Source of the DNA: Rhodococcus sp. 14-2470-1b
GTDB lineage: Bacteria; Actinomycetota; Actinomycetes; Mycobacteriales; Mycobacteriaceae
Direction: 5' to 3'
DNA length: 64,000 bases
NCBI RefSeq assembly: GCF_002259415.1
Contig: NZ_NPFY01000025.1
Location: forward strand, 62,001 to 126,000
The position numbers and the translations under genes are program-made. Numbering within the stretch: the first letter of the stretch is position 1; each line of letters begins with the position of its first letter. This document shows, piece by piece, positions 25,330 through 34,280 of this stretch. The notes beneath the pieces are model-generated. The model ran no database searches and was not told where the DNA came from. It was given only the letters and a program-made list of their open reading frames with translations.

Positions 25330-26355
25330 TCACCTGGTCAGAGCGCTGCTCGCACGCAACACGACGGTGCCGGGGGCGTACTCGTGCGTGTCCTGCTCCC
25401 CGTCGAGAGCGAGCTTCACCGCACGCTCACCGATCTCCACGAGCGACAGGGCGACGGTCGTCAGGCTCGGAAAGTGATCCCGCAGCGTCGGGATGTCGTC
25501 GAAACCCGCGACGCAGACATCGTCGGGCACACGAAAGCCCTGGCTGCGCCACGCCGCAATGGCGCCGATCGCCATCACGTCCGTGACGGCGAAGACGCAG
25601 GGCGGCGCGGTCTCGGAGCCTGGATGCAGTTCCAGCGCCGCGGCGAGGCGTCGGGCAGCGCTGAATCCGCCGTCCCGTGAGAAGTCGCCCGCCACTTCGA
25701 TTTCCGGGGCAAAGCCGTGCCTGGCCAGGGCGTCGACGAAACCGTTTCGCCGGTCCACCGACGTGCGGATGTTGCCGGGCCCGCCGATGATCGCGAACCG
25801 TCGGTGTCCCTCGCCGATCAATGCCTCGGCGAGTGCCGCCGACGCCACGAAGTTCTCCGGTTCGACGGCTGCGCCGAACGGTAGCGGTTGACCGATGACC
25901 ACCACTTTTCCGTCGTTCTTTCGATACGCAGCGAATTCCTTCTCCAGATCTCGATCCAGGTCACCGCTCTGACGCGAACCGGCCAGGATGATGGCGTCGG
26001 CGCGGTGCGAGATGAACGTGCTGACCGACTGGCGTTCGATGTCGAAATCGCGCTCGGTGCTGGCCAGGAGGACCAGCTTGCCGGCTGTGCGCGCCTCGTT
26101 CTGCACTCCGCGCACGATGGAGGAGAAGTACGGATCCGCGACGTCGTGGACCACCAGCCCGATCAGGCCGGTGGAGGACCGTGCAAGCGCTTGGGCCTGG
26201 GCATTTGCTATATAGCCGAGGTCTGCCGCGGCTGCGCGAACCCGGTCTGCGACGCCTTCTCCCGGGATTCGTGAGGAGCCGTTGAGGACTCTCGACGCGG
26301 TGGCCTGGGAAACCCCTGCCGCCGCGGCCACGTCCTGCAGTCGCACTGCCGCCAT
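25330..26355 (-). CDS. LacI-family transcriptional regulator
   Basis: A 341-residue repressor. The start at ATG 26355 (MAAVRLQDVAAAAGVSQATA) has GAGGAG about 8 nt upstream; the longer frame to 26631 overlaps the promoter region. The DNA-binding helix-turn-helix is residues 5-25, with the hinge helix SSRIPGEGVADRVRAAAADL and the minor-groove segment ANAQAQALARSSTGLIGLVV. The sugar-binding-protein-like effector domain follows (VHDVADPYFSSIVRGVQNEA; CVAGFDDIPTLRDHFPSLTT). It is divergent from the Gfo/Idh operon, and paired operators at 25261 and 26409 imply that it controls both that operon and the importer. Confidence 0.92.
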   Translation of the reverse strand: MAAVRLQDVAAAAGVSQATASRVLNGSSRIPGEGVADRVRAAAADLGYIANAQAQALARSSTGLIGLVVHDVADPYFSSIVRGVQNEARTAGKLVLLASTERDFDIERQSVSTFISHRADAIILAGSRQSGDLDRDLEKEFAAYRKNDGKVVVIGQPLPFGAAVEPENFVASAALAEALIGEGHRRFAIIGGPGNIRTSVDRRNGFVDALARHGFAPEIEVAGDFSRDGGFSAARRLAAALELHPGSETAPPCVFAVTDVMAIGAIAAWRSQGFRVPDDVCVAGFDDIPTLRDHFPSLTTVALSLVEIGERAVKLALDGEQDTHEYAPGTVVLRASSALTR

Positions 26356-26379
26356 GATCGATTCTCCTCGAGTTGCCGC

Positions 26380-26422
26380 TTGACCAACCGACGTGGACAG
26401 CATAGCTTGGAAAGCGCATTCC
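26380..26422 (+). promoter_or_regulatory. Promoter and LacI-type operator of the Gfo/Idh operon
   Basis: TTGACC (26380-26385) and TAGCTT (26403-26408) are spaced by 17 nt. The palindrome GGAAAGCGCATTCC (26409-26422) follows at once and would block initiation. It is identical, in reverse complement, to the site at 25261-25274, and both are followed by GAAGCTGA on the plus strand. Confidence 0.75.
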
Positions 26423-26559
26423 GAAGCTGACTTGTTCGCTCGACGCGTGTGGAACTTTCCGCCACACCGTTTCTGGAACCTTCCCGACGGCTCAGCCCGT
26501 CCCCTGCCCTGAACGTCCGTGCACATCTCGACGTCCCTCCTGAAGAACAGGCAACTGCT

Positions 26560-27717
26560 ATGCCCAACCCCACTCGTACCCTGCGTATCGCCATGAACGG
26601 TGTCACCGGCCGCATGGGTTACCGTCAGCACCTCCTGCGTTCGATCCTCCCCATTCGCGAGGAAGGCGGCGTCCTTCTCGCCGACGGCTCACGCGTCCAG
26701 GTCGAGCCGATCCTCGTCGGTCGCAACGAAGCCAAGCTGCAGGAACTCGCCGCACTGCACGGCATCACGGAATACAGCACCGACGCCGCATCCGTCATCG
26801 ACGATCAGAGTATCGACATCTACTTCGACGCCCAGGTGACCTCGCGACGGGCCGAAGCACTGGCGTCGGCGATGAAGGCGGGCAAGCACATCTTCACCGA
26901 GAAGCCGACCGCAGAGACCCTCACCGAAGCGATCGAACTGGCCCGCATCGCCGAGAACGCCTCCGTCACCGCAGGAGTCGTGCACGACAAGCTCTACCTG
27001 CCAGGGTTGGTGAAGCTCAAGAGACTGGTCGACGAGGGATTCTTCGGTCGAATTCTCTCGCTGCGAGGCGAATTCGGCTACTGGGTTTTCGAAGGCGACG
27101 GTCAGCCGGCGCAGCGTCCCAGCTGGAACTACCGCTCCGAGGACGGCGGCGGCATCATCATCGACATGTTCTGCCACTGGAACTACGTTCTCGAAGGCAT
27201 CCTCGGCAAGGTCGAGACCGTCACCGCCAAGGCGTCGACCCACATTCCGACACGCTGGGACGAGCAGGGGCGCGAATACACGGCCACCGCCGACGATTCC
27301 GCCTACGGCATCTTCGAGCTCGAGAACGGCGTCGTCGCCCAGATCAATTCGTCGTGGGCGGTGCGGGTGTTCCGCGACGAACTCGTCGAATTCCAGGTCG
27401 ACGGCACGCACGGCTCCGCAGTCGCCGGGCTGCGCACGTGCGTCGCCCAGCACCGATCCCACACACCGAAGCCCGTGTGGAACCCGGATCTCCCGGTGAC
27501 GGAACCGTTCCGCGACCAGTGGCTCGACGTACCCGCGAACGCGGAGCTCGACAACGGATTCAAGCTGCAGTGGGAAGAATTCCTCCGTGACGTGATCGCC
27601 GAGCGACCGCACCGGTACGGATTGCTCTCCGCCGCTCGGGGAGTGCAACTGGCCGAGCTGGGTCTCCGCAGCTCCGCGGAAGGCCGCCGACTCGACGTTC
27701 CGGAGATCACGCTGTGA
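26560..27717 (+). CDS. Gfo/Idh/MocA-family oxidoreductase
   Basis: A 385-residue NAD(P)-dependent dehydrogenase. The start ATG 26560 opens MPNPTRTLRIAMNGVTGRMG, where GVTGRMG is the nucleotide-binding turn. GKHIFTEKPTAETLTEAIEL carries the EKP motif of the family. The C-terminal beta-sheet domain includes SEDGGGIIIDMFCHWNYVLE, with Asp and His at the usual catalytic positions. Family members oxidise sugars, inositols or glycosides, often at C3. It is the first gene of an operon and overlaps the DUF993 gene by GTGA. Confidence 0.9.
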   Translation: MPNPTRTLRIAMNGVTGRMGYRQHLLRSILPIREEGGVLLADGSRVQVEPILVGRNEAKLQELAALHGITEYSTDAASVIDDQSIDIYFDAQVTSRRAEALASAMKAGKHIFTEKPTAETLTEAIELARIAENASVTAGVVHDKLYLPGLVKLKRLVDEGFFGRILSLRGEFGYWVFEGDGQPAQRPSWNYRSEDGGGIIIDMFCHWNYVLEGILGKVETVTAKASTHIPTRWDEQGREYTATADDSAYGIFELENGVVAQINSSWAVRVFRDELVEFQVDGTHGSAVAGLRTCVAQHRSHTPKPVWNPDLPVTEPFRDQWLDVPANAELDNGFKLQWEEFLRDVIAERPHRYGLLSAARGVQLAELGLRSSAEGRRLDVPEITL

Positions 27718-28895
27718 CCGCGGTCGATCAGCGTGTGGCGATAGCGTTGCCGGGCAGAGGCATTCACACGCTGGGAGAGCCAGGGGAGTGGACACGGCCG
27801 ACGAGCCCGATCGCCTCGCGCATCGTCTACGCCGCCGCGCACGTCGTTCCACGTGCCACCGGAGACAACACGCCCGGCGCACTCGCGGACATCGACTGGG
27901 ACGCAACGCTTGCCTACCGTCGCGAACTCTGGTCCTACGGACTCGGCGTTGCCGACGCCATGGACACAGCCCAGCGCGGGATGGGGTTGGACTGGGCCGC
28001 GACCGCGGAGCTGATCAGGCGTTCGGGTGCGGAAGCAGCACAGGTCGGTGGACTGCTGGCCTGCGGTGCCGGAACGGACCAACTGGACCTCGACGCCGTG
28101 CCGACGGGTCGAGCCGGGCTCGAGATGGTCCTGGGCGCCTACCGCGAGCAGATCGCCGTCGTCACCGAAGCGGGTGCCAACGTCATCGTCATGGCCTCCC
28201 GCGCTCTCGCCAAAGTCGCGGCGTCACCGGACGACTACCGCTACGTCTACTCCACGTTGCTTCGCGAAGTCGATCGGCCCGTCATCCTGCACTGGCTGGG
28301 TACTATGTTCGACCCGGCACTCGCCGGCTACTGGGGAAGCGTCGACATCTCCGAGGCCACCTCGGTGTTCCGCGGACTCGTCGACGAGCACGCGGACAAG
28401 GTCGACGGCGTCAAGGTCTCCCTGCTCGACGCACAGCACGAGATCGCCTTGCGCCGAGCACTACCGCCGGGCGTGCGGTTGTACACCGGCGACGACTTCA
28501 ACTACCCGGAGTTGATCATCGGCGACGAGCACGGCCACTCCGACGCATTGCTCGGCATCTTCGCCGGCATCTACCCCGCGGCGTCGACGGCCCTGCAGGA
28601 ACTCGACCGCGGCAATACCGTACGTGCAGAGGAGATCCTGCGCTCGACGCAGGAGCTGGGACGCCACATCTTCTCCGCGCCCACCTACTACTACAAAACC
28701 GGTATCGCCTTCCTGTCCTGGCTGCGCGGAAAACAACCGGGGTTCTCGATGGTCGGGGGCCTGGCGTCGGGCCGAAGCGTCGAACATCTGACGCAGTTGT
28801 TCGTCCTGGCCGACAGGGCAGGCCTGCTCGACGATCCCTCGTTGGCCGTGCACCGCATGGAGCTGTTCCTGGAACTGAACGGAGTCACGTCGTGA
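27714..28895 (+). CDS. DUF993 protein, dihydrodipicolinate-synthase-like TIM barrel
   Basis: A 393-residue protein of the DUF993 family, distantly related to DHDPS/NAL-type aldolases. Lys234 in KVDGVKVSLLDA sits where the Schiff-base lysine of this superfamily occurs, and YTGDDFNYPELIIGDEHGHS is another conserved segment. A class I aldolase or hydro-lyase acting on a keto acid or keto sugar is plausible but unproven. It starts with GTG inside the previous stop (GTGA) and overlaps the next gene in the same way. The three-gene set is translationally coupled and under LacI control. Confidence 0.85.
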   Translation: MTAVDQRVAIALPGRGIHTLGEPGEWTRPTSPIASRIVYAAAHVVPRATGDNTPGALADIDWDATLAYRRELWSYGLGVADAMDTAQRGMGLDWAATAELIRRSGAEAAQVGGLLACGAGTDQLDLDAVPTGRAGLEMVLGAYREQIAVVTEAGANVIVMASRALAKVAASPDDYRYVYSTLLREVDRPVILHWLGTMFDPALAGYWGSVDISEATSVFRGLVDEHADKVDGVKVSLLDAQHEIALRRALPPGVRLYTGDDFNYPELIIGDEHGHSDALLGIFAGIYPAASTALQELDRGNTVRAEEILRSTQELGRHIFSAPTYYYKTGIAFLSWLRGKQPGFSMVGGLASGRSVEHLTQLFVLADRAGLLDDPSLAVHRMELFLELNGVTS

Positions 28896-29743
28896 CGCTT
28901 GCCTGCTACGACCTCGACAACCCCTACGCTGCGCTGTCCTTGAACACCAAGACGGTCAACAGGTGGACCTTGAAGGAAGCGGTCGACGGCGCCGCTCGCG
29001 CCGGACTCGGCGCCGTCGGCCCATGGCGAGACCGCGTACACGAAGTCGGTGTGGCGCAGGCTGCCAAGCTGGTGTCCGACGCAGGCCTGCGCGTATCGAG
29101 CCTGTGCCGAGGCGGATTTCTGACCGCAGTCGACGACGACGGGCTCGACGACAACCGCCGAGCACTCGACGAGGCCGCAGAACTCGGAGCGCCGGAACTG
29201 GTCATGGTGATGGGAGGAATCCCGGACAAGGACCTGATCGGCGCCCGCGCACGCGTCGAAGATCGCCTGGCCCAGTTGGTTCCGTACGCCCGCGAGCGGG
29301 GAGTGCGAATAGCGCTCGAACCGCTGCATCCGATGTATGTTGCCGATCGCGCCGTCATCTCCACTCTGGGACAGGCACTGTCCATGGCCGAACCCCACCC
29401 GGCCGAGGCAGTCGGCGTCGTCGTCGACACCTTCCACATCTGGTGGGATCCGGACCTGGACGAGCTGATCCGCACCGCGGGACGACGTGGCCGCATCAGC
29501 TCCTACCAGGTATGCGACTGGCTGGTGCCGATGGAAGCCGACCCACTGCTCTCCCGCGGAATGATGGGTGACGGCGTCATCGACTTCACGACCATCGGCA
29601 CCTGGGTACGCGAGGCAGGCTACCGCGGCGACGTCGAAGTCGAGATCTTCAACACCGCAGTCTGGGACACCGACTGCGACCTGGTCGTCGACACGATGAA
29701 ACAGCGCTACCGCGACCTGGTGCTACCGGCTCTCGTGGGATGA
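28892..29743 (+). CDS. Sugar phosphate isomerase/epimerase-like TIM barrel
   Basis: A 283-residue protein of the xylose-isomerase-like TIM-barrel family. Metal ligands are expected from Glu in IALEPLHPMYVADRA, Asp and His in VVVDTFHIWWDPDLDE, and Glu in VEVEIFNTAVWDTD. Such proteins isomerise or epimerise sugars, or act as 3-keto-glycoside lyases/hydratases beside Gfo/Idh dehydrogenases. GTG start overlapping the DUF993 stop codon. It is the last gene of the operon. Acting after C3 oxidation by the dehydrogenase would be consistent with the gene order, but the substrate is unknown. Confidence 0.85.
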   Translation: MTLACYDLDNPYAALSLNTKTVNRWTLKEAVDGAARAGLGAVGPWRDRVHEVGVAQAAKLVSDAGLRVSSLCRGGFLTAVDDDGLDDNRRALDEAAELGAPELVMVMGGIPDKDLIGARARVEDRLAQLVPYARERGVRIALEPLHPMYVADRAVISTLGQALSMAEPHPAEAVGVVVDTFHIWWDPDLDELIRTAGRRGRISSYQVCDWLVPMEADPLLSRGMMGDGVIDFTTIGTWVREAGYRGDVEVEIFNTAVWDTDCDLVVDTMKQRYRDLVLPALVG

Positions 29744-29821
29744 GCGTGGACGGGGATCGCCGTGAACTGGCCTACAGTTGTCGGCGATACCCTGTCACAT
29801 CCCTAGTAGGAGCTGTTTCGT

Positions 29822-31420
29822 TTGAGTTGGATCCGCATGAACGACGTCGCCAAGGGATACGACGGCAAGGTGATGCTTCGCGAAGTGTTCTTCAAGCTCG
29901 CCGACGGCGACAGGATCGGCCTGATCGGACGCAACGGCACCGGCAAGACGACCCTGCTGCAGCTGCTGTTGGGGCGTGAGCAGCCGGATTCCGGAATCGT
30001 CGACGTCACCGACGGTGCCCGCATCGGGTACTTCTCCCAGTTCTCGGAACTCGACGGTGAGCGCAGCATCCAAGCCGAGCTGGAGTCGCTCTTCAAAGCC
30101 GTGCATGCGATCGAATCCGAGCTCGCCGAGGTCGAGGCAGCGTTGGGTGGCGATCTGGACGAGAAGCAGATGTACAAGCTCGTCGATCGCCAGGCGGAGT
30201 TGCTCGAAGCGATGGACAGCAGTGGCGGCTGGACCTACCACCAGCAGATCGACACCGTGCTGTCCATGCTCGGGTTCAACGCCGACCGTCGGGATCTGCC
30301 CGTCGGCAAGTTGTCCGGCGGCTGGAGAAACCGCGCCGCGCTCGCGAAGATTCTGCTCGAAGCGCCGGACGTACTGTTGCTCGACGAGCCCACCAACTTC
30401 CTCGACGTCGCAGGCATCGCGTGGCTCGAACGCTGGCTGCGAGACTTCCGCGGAGCCCTGCTGGTGGTGTCGCACGACCGGCACTTCCTCGAGCAAGTGG
30501 TCACCAGCATCGTCGAGATCGAGAACCATCACCTGCAGACGTACGACGGTTCGTACTCGGAATACGTTGTGCAAAAGCAGTTCCGGCTGAAAAACCTCGA
30601 ACGAGAATTCAGTAGCGAACAGCAGTTGCTGGCGTACGAACAGGAAGCCATCTCCGATAGAAAAGAAGCGCTGAAGAACCCGAGCGGCGTCCTCAAGCGC
30701 AGGCTCGCGAACATCAAGAAGGCCAAGAATCCTCGACCCGTCGACACCGTGGTCACCGCCATCTACGGGGGTCTGCACGTCCACGACAACCTGGCGGAAA
30801 TCAGCGGGATCTCCAAAAGCCATGGCGATCAGGATCTTTTCTCCGACGTGTCCTTCGAGATTCACCGAGGAGACCGGATCGCGATCACCGGCCCCAACGG
30901 ATGCGGAAAGACAACTCTCGTCGACATCCTCACCGGCGCACAGCAACCCGACGCCGGCAAGGTCAAGTGGAAGACCAAAGCGCCGTCGTTCATCTACTAC
31001 AACAAGGTACTCGCGGACCTGGACCCCGACGACACCGTCACGCACGCAGTGAACGCCATGCCCGGCAGCCTGGCATTCACCGCCACGAAGAAGGAAGTCA
31101 ATCGCTTCCTGACCTTGCTCCAATTCTCGGAACTCGATCTCAAGACGCGCATCGGCGTCCTGTCCGGCGGGCAGAAAGCACGTGTCGCGCTGGCACAGTG
31201 CCTGTTGTTCGGAGCAGGCGTCATCGTCCTCGACGAGCCCACCAACCACCTGGACCTGGCCAGTACACAAGTGCTCGAACGCGCCCTCATCGCGTTCCCG
31301 GGCGCCGTGATCCTCGTCAGCCACGACCGGTTCTTCGTCGAAAAAGTGGCCGTGCGGCAACTGTCCTTCGACGGTCAGGGCGGCGTCGCCGAAACTGCCG
31401 GGGTGCAAATGCCGCTGTGA
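29822..31420 (+). CDS. ABC-F family ATPase
   Basis: A 532-residue soluble protein with two ABC domains and no membrane segment. Domain 1 has Walker A GRNGTGKTTL, signature LSGGWRNRAALAK and Walker B VLLLDEPTNFLD. Domain 2 has GPNGCGKTTL, LSGGQKARVALAQ and VIVLDEPTNHLD. The linker around residues 240-300 is charged and coiled (EREFSSEQQLLAYEQEAI), as in translation factors of the ABC-F group that act on the ribosomal E or P site. TTG start with AGGAG about 10 nt upstream; ATG 29837 is an alternative. Whether it gives antibiotic resistance or is an EttA/Uup-type housekeeping factor is unclear. Confidence 0.92.
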   Translation: MSWIRMNDVAKGYDGKVMLREVFFKLADGDRIGLIGRNGTGKTTLLQLLLGREQPDSGIVDVTDGARIGYFSQFSELDGERSIQAELESLFKAVHAIESELAEVEAALGGDLDEKQMYKLVDRQAELLEAMDSSGGWTYHQQIDTVLSMLGFNADRRDLPVGKLSGGWRNRAALAKILLEAPDVLLLDEPTNFLDVAGIAWLERWLRDFRGALLVVSHDRHFLEQVVTSIVEIENHHLQTYDGSYSEYVVQKQFRLKNLEREFSSEQQLLAYEQEAISDRKEALKNPSGVLKRRLANIKKAKNPRPVDTVVTAIYGGLHVHDNLAEISGISKSHGDQDLFSDVSFEIHRGDRIAITGPNGCGKTTLVDILTGAQQPDAGKVKWKTKAPSFIYYNKVLADLDPDDTVTHAVNAMPGSLAFTATKKEVNRFLTLLQFSELDLKTRIGVLSGGQKARVALAQCLLFGAGVIVLDEPTNHLDLASTQVLERALIAFPGAVILVSHDRFFVEKVAVRQLSFDGQGGVAETAGVQMPL

Positions 31421-31466
31421 CGTGGGACGGCAGCCAATATTTCGGACATATGGAACACTCGGGAGG

Positions 31467-32528
31467 GTGAAACGCGCCCCCTTCGTGATCCCCGCCCTTG
31501 CTGCAGTCACCGCGCTTGCGGCGGCATGCGGATCCTCCGATCCGACGCCGGCCGCCGCGCCTGACACCACGTCCTCGTCTCAGGCGCCGGCGTCGTCGAC
31601 ACCGACAACTGCGCCGTCGAACGCCGATATCTACACCCTGCCGGGAACGGATGTGTTTCCCGAGGGCATCGCCGCCGACGACGAGACGTTCTACGTGACG
31701 TCGACGGGCGACGGAACAGTGTTCCGGGGAACGCTCGGCACCCCTGAGCTGGAGGTGTTCCTACCCGGCGGTGCAGACGGGCGAACCGCCGCGGCGGGCC
31801 TCGACGTCTCCGATGGTGACGACAACGATGACAACGACGACAACGACAACGACGTCGACGACGTGAACCGCCTCGTCATCGCAGGGGGACCCACCGGCAA
31901 GGTCTGGGTCTACGACAGTGTGTCCGGTTCCCTCGTCGGCACGTTCACCAACGGCCTCGGCGAGGACGCGACATTCCTGAACGACGTCGCGATCGCCGAC
32001 AACGGCGACGTGTTCGTCACCGATTCGCGCAGCCCCGCGCTGTTCCGCATTCCAGCAGTGCAGGTGCGCGACGGAGCTCAGGACGGTCCGCTCGAAACCT
32101 TCGTCGACTTCGACGGCACTCCGTTCCAGTACGGCGAGGGCTTCAACGCCAACGGCATTGTCGAGGTCGACGACGACGCATTGGTCGTCGCGCAGTCGTC
32201 CACCGGAAACCTGTACCGAGTCGACGGACGGTCGAAGGAAGTGACCCAAGTCGATCTCGGCGGTCGGACTCTCGTGAACGCCGACGGACTCGAGCTCGAC
32301 GACGACACGCTCTACGTCGTCCGCAATCGCGACGGACTCATCTCACGGGTGGAGCTGTCCGACGACGGTAGGTCCGGCCGAGTCGTCGGAGAGATCACCG
32401 ACGGATCGTTCGCCTACCCGACGACCGTCGCTGCCACGGACGATCGCCTGCTCGTGGTGAACAGTCAGTTCGACAAGCGGGGAGGAGATCCGGTGGAGCC
32501 CTTCACCGTCAGCTCCATCCGAGAATAG
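31467..32528 (+). CDS. Lipoprotein with SMP-30/NHL-like beta-propeller and acidic insert
   Basis: About 353 residues from the GTG at 31467 (MKRAPFVIPALAAVTALAAAC), which gives a compact lipoprotein signal ending in LAAAC; the frame extends to 31422 but that would lengthen the signal. A Ser/Thr/Pro/Ala-rich linker precedes a propeller of repeats such as VFPEGIAADDETFYVTSTGD and ATFLNDVAIADNGDVFVTDS, like SMP-30/gluconolactonase sensors. A run of Asp and Asn (positions 31815-31865, DNDDNDDNDNDVDD) interrupts one blade. The function is unknown; calcium binding and an extracellular lactonase-like role are possible. Confidence 0.8.
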   Translation: MKRAPFVIPALAAVTALAAACGSSDPTPAAAPDTTSSSQAPASSTPTTAPSNADIYTLPGTDVFPEGIAADDETFYVTSTGDGTVFRGTLGTPELEVFLPGGADGRTAAAGLDVSDGDDNDDNDDNDNDVDDVNRLVIAGGPTGKVWVYDSVSGSLVGTFTNGLGEDATFLNDVAIADNGDVFVTDSRSPALFRIPAVQVRDGAQDGPLETFVDFDGTPFQYGEGFNANGIVEVDDDALVVAQSSTGNLYRVDGRSKEVTQVDLGGRTLVNADGLELDDDTLYVVRNRDGLISRVELSDDGRSGRVVGEITDGSFAYPTTVAATDDRLLVVNSQFDKRGGDPVEPFTVSSIRE

Positions 32529-32532
32529 GCGC

Positions 32533-33333
32533 TCAGTCCTTGTAGTAGACCACCTGATGGCTTGTCGCCAGTAGCTTCTCGTCGCTGCTCCACAGCTCGG
32601 CCGACTGATCGAAGTACCCCTTGTGGAACCGTCGGGCTGCGGCGTTCGCGAGAACGAACGAATCCGACTGCACAGCAAGATCGTCGGCCGTCGCGAAGTA
32701 GTGGATGGTGAGCGAGATGGTGCCGGCAGGCACGTACTTGCCGCGGCGCTGGAAGACGCGTGGGTAGAACACGTCGCACATCGACGTCAGTGACTCGAAA
32801 TCCAATGCGCGTGCCGGGGTGTCCCTGACCCACAGGGCGATGGCGGAGTCTGCAGCTTCGTTCTCGCTCAACGCGCCTGCGGCGAAACGCATTTCGTAGT
32901 TTCGCGCCCACGCGATGAACTCCGGGAAACCACCGGGCTCGAGTTCGGACGGCGCAGGCACGGCCGGCGCCGTGGCTTCGTCGTCGTCCCAGGTGTCGCG
33001 TCGAGTGCCGAACACGGCGGTCGCCGTCGTCGCAACGACGCCGTCCTGGGTCAATTCCAGGTACCAGTGCTGGTTCGATCGATTGGTGCGCACCGCGCGC
33101 GTCGAGATCTGGAATTCGCCCTCGGTGATGGGGCCGGCGAAGTTGATCGTGAGCGAGACCGGGTCGCCGAGACGATCGGGATGCAGCCGGACGGCTCGCA
33201 CGAAGGCTGCTGCCGTCACGCCACCGAACGGGCCGACCATGTTGTTGTACGGCGCCGAGGTGCGGCCCAGGAACACTCCGGGGCTGATGCTTTCGAGTGC
33301 AATCGCGTCGTCGAACTGATGATCGTCGGACAT
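32533..33333 (-). CDS. TesB-like acyl-CoA thioesterase
   Basis: A 266-residue double-hotdog protein. The first hotdog includes YNNMVGPFGGVTAAAFVRAV and PVSLTINFAGPITEGEFQIS; the second includes AGTISLTIHYFATADDLAVQ and ANAARRFHKGYFDQSAELWS. The C-terminal segment KLLATSHQVVYYKD matches the end of the acyl-CoA thioesterase II family, which hydrolyses acyl-CoA to acid and CoA. It converges on the lipoprotein gene with four nucleotides between the stop codons. Confidence 0.85.
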   Translation of the reverse strand: MSDDHQFDDAIALESISPGVFLGRTSAPYNNMVGPFGGVTAAAFVRAVRLHPDRLGDPVSLTINFAGPITEGEFQISTRAVRTNRSNQHWYLELTQDGVVATTATAVFGTRRDTWDDDEATAPAVPAPSELEPGGFPEFIAWARNYEMRFAAGALSENEAADSAIALWVRDTPARALDFESLTSMCDVFYPRVFQRRGKYVPAGTISLTIHYFATADDLAVQSDSFVLANAAARRFHKGYFDQSAELWSSDEKLLATSHQVVYYKD

Positions 33334-33458
33334 CGTTCCCCTGCTCTGATCGGCGGTTCTATGCTGCGCGTCATAGTACCGGACTCGAGTAGTTTCACCG
33401 ATTCGCCCGCTGTTCGTTCGCGCATACGGTCGTTCTACATCGAATGAAAGGACCGGTC

Positions 33459-34226
33459 ATGTCGAAGGTCACGAAGTGGGCACTCCCGTTGCTGGTGGCT
33501 CTGTGCCTCTCCGGTTGTGCCTTCGAGCCGCTGTCCAGGTTCTTCGGCGCAGACGCGGACAAGTACTTCGACGACCCGCGAGTCGTCGCACTGCTGGACG
33601 CCGCACAGAAGGGAAACCTGGACGAGGTGCGTTCCCTCGTCGAGGACGGCGCGGACATCGAGTCGCTCAGCAACGACCACGACCCCAAACGAGCAGCGAT
33701 AACACCTGTGCTGTGGGCGGTCGAATTCGGTTCGGCGCGCACGGTGACCACCCTCTTGGAAGCCGGAGCCGACGCTCGCGCAGAGACCGTCGGCGGCTAC
33801 AACGCCCTCAACTACGCAGTGCTGCGAGACAACATCGAATCCATGCAGGCACTGCTGAACTGGGATGCAACCCTCGTCGAGTCACCGGATCGCTTCGGCG
33901 GCAACGCCGTTCACGGCATCGCGCTGTACGGTCGCGAGGACATGCTCGACGTGATGATCGACGCCGGGGCGTCGCTCGACACCCGTCAGACAGTGAGTCG
34001 TCAGACTCCGTTGTTCTCGGCGGCGGCGGTGAACAACGTCGACATGTGCCTGCGGCTCGTGAAAGCCGGAGCCGACGCCGGTTTGCGTAACGACACCGGT
34101 GAGACGTTCCTACCCTCGCTGTTTCGGACGAACGACACAGTGATGAATCGCGACTTCCTGTCTTCACGCGAGAAGCTGGTCGACGAGATGCGCGCCCGAG
34201 GATTTCCGATCGAGACCGGCCGATGA
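33459..34226 (+). CDS. Ankyrin-repeat lipoprotein
   Basis: A 255-residue exported lipoprotein. I prefer ATG 33459 (MSKVTKWALPLLVALCLSGC) because AAAGGA lies about 7 nt upstream; the ATG at 33444 has none. The lipobox is LCLSGC. The mature part contains about five ankyrin repeats, for example VVALLDAAQKGNLDEVRSLV, TPVLWAVEFGSARTVTTLLE and VNNVDMCLRLVKAGADAGLR. Ankyrin domains bind partner proteins, so this is likely an envelope scaffold or an inhibitor-type partner; no partner is evident nearby. Confidence 0.85.
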   Translation: MSKVTKWALPLLVALCLSGCAFEPLSRFFGADADKYFDDPRVVALLDAAQKGNLDEVRSLVEDGADIESLSNDHDPKRAAITPVLWAVEFGSARTVTTLLEAGADARAETVGGYNALNYAVLRDNIESMQALLNWDATLVESPDRFGGNAVHGIALYGREDMLDVMIDAGASLDTRQTVSRQTPLFSAAAVNNVDMCLRLVKAGADAGLRNDTGETFLPSLFRTNDTVMNRDFLSSREKLVDEMRARGFPIETGR

Positions 34227-34280
34227 TTCCGTCGCTCGCGGCAGGTCTCAACGTGCAACCGACCAGAGAGGTACAACGTT

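Noticed and set aside
32078..32249. Hydrophobic Val-rich frame antisense to the propeller lipoprotein
   Set aside because: The Val run is only the reverse reading of the Asp/Asn repeat.
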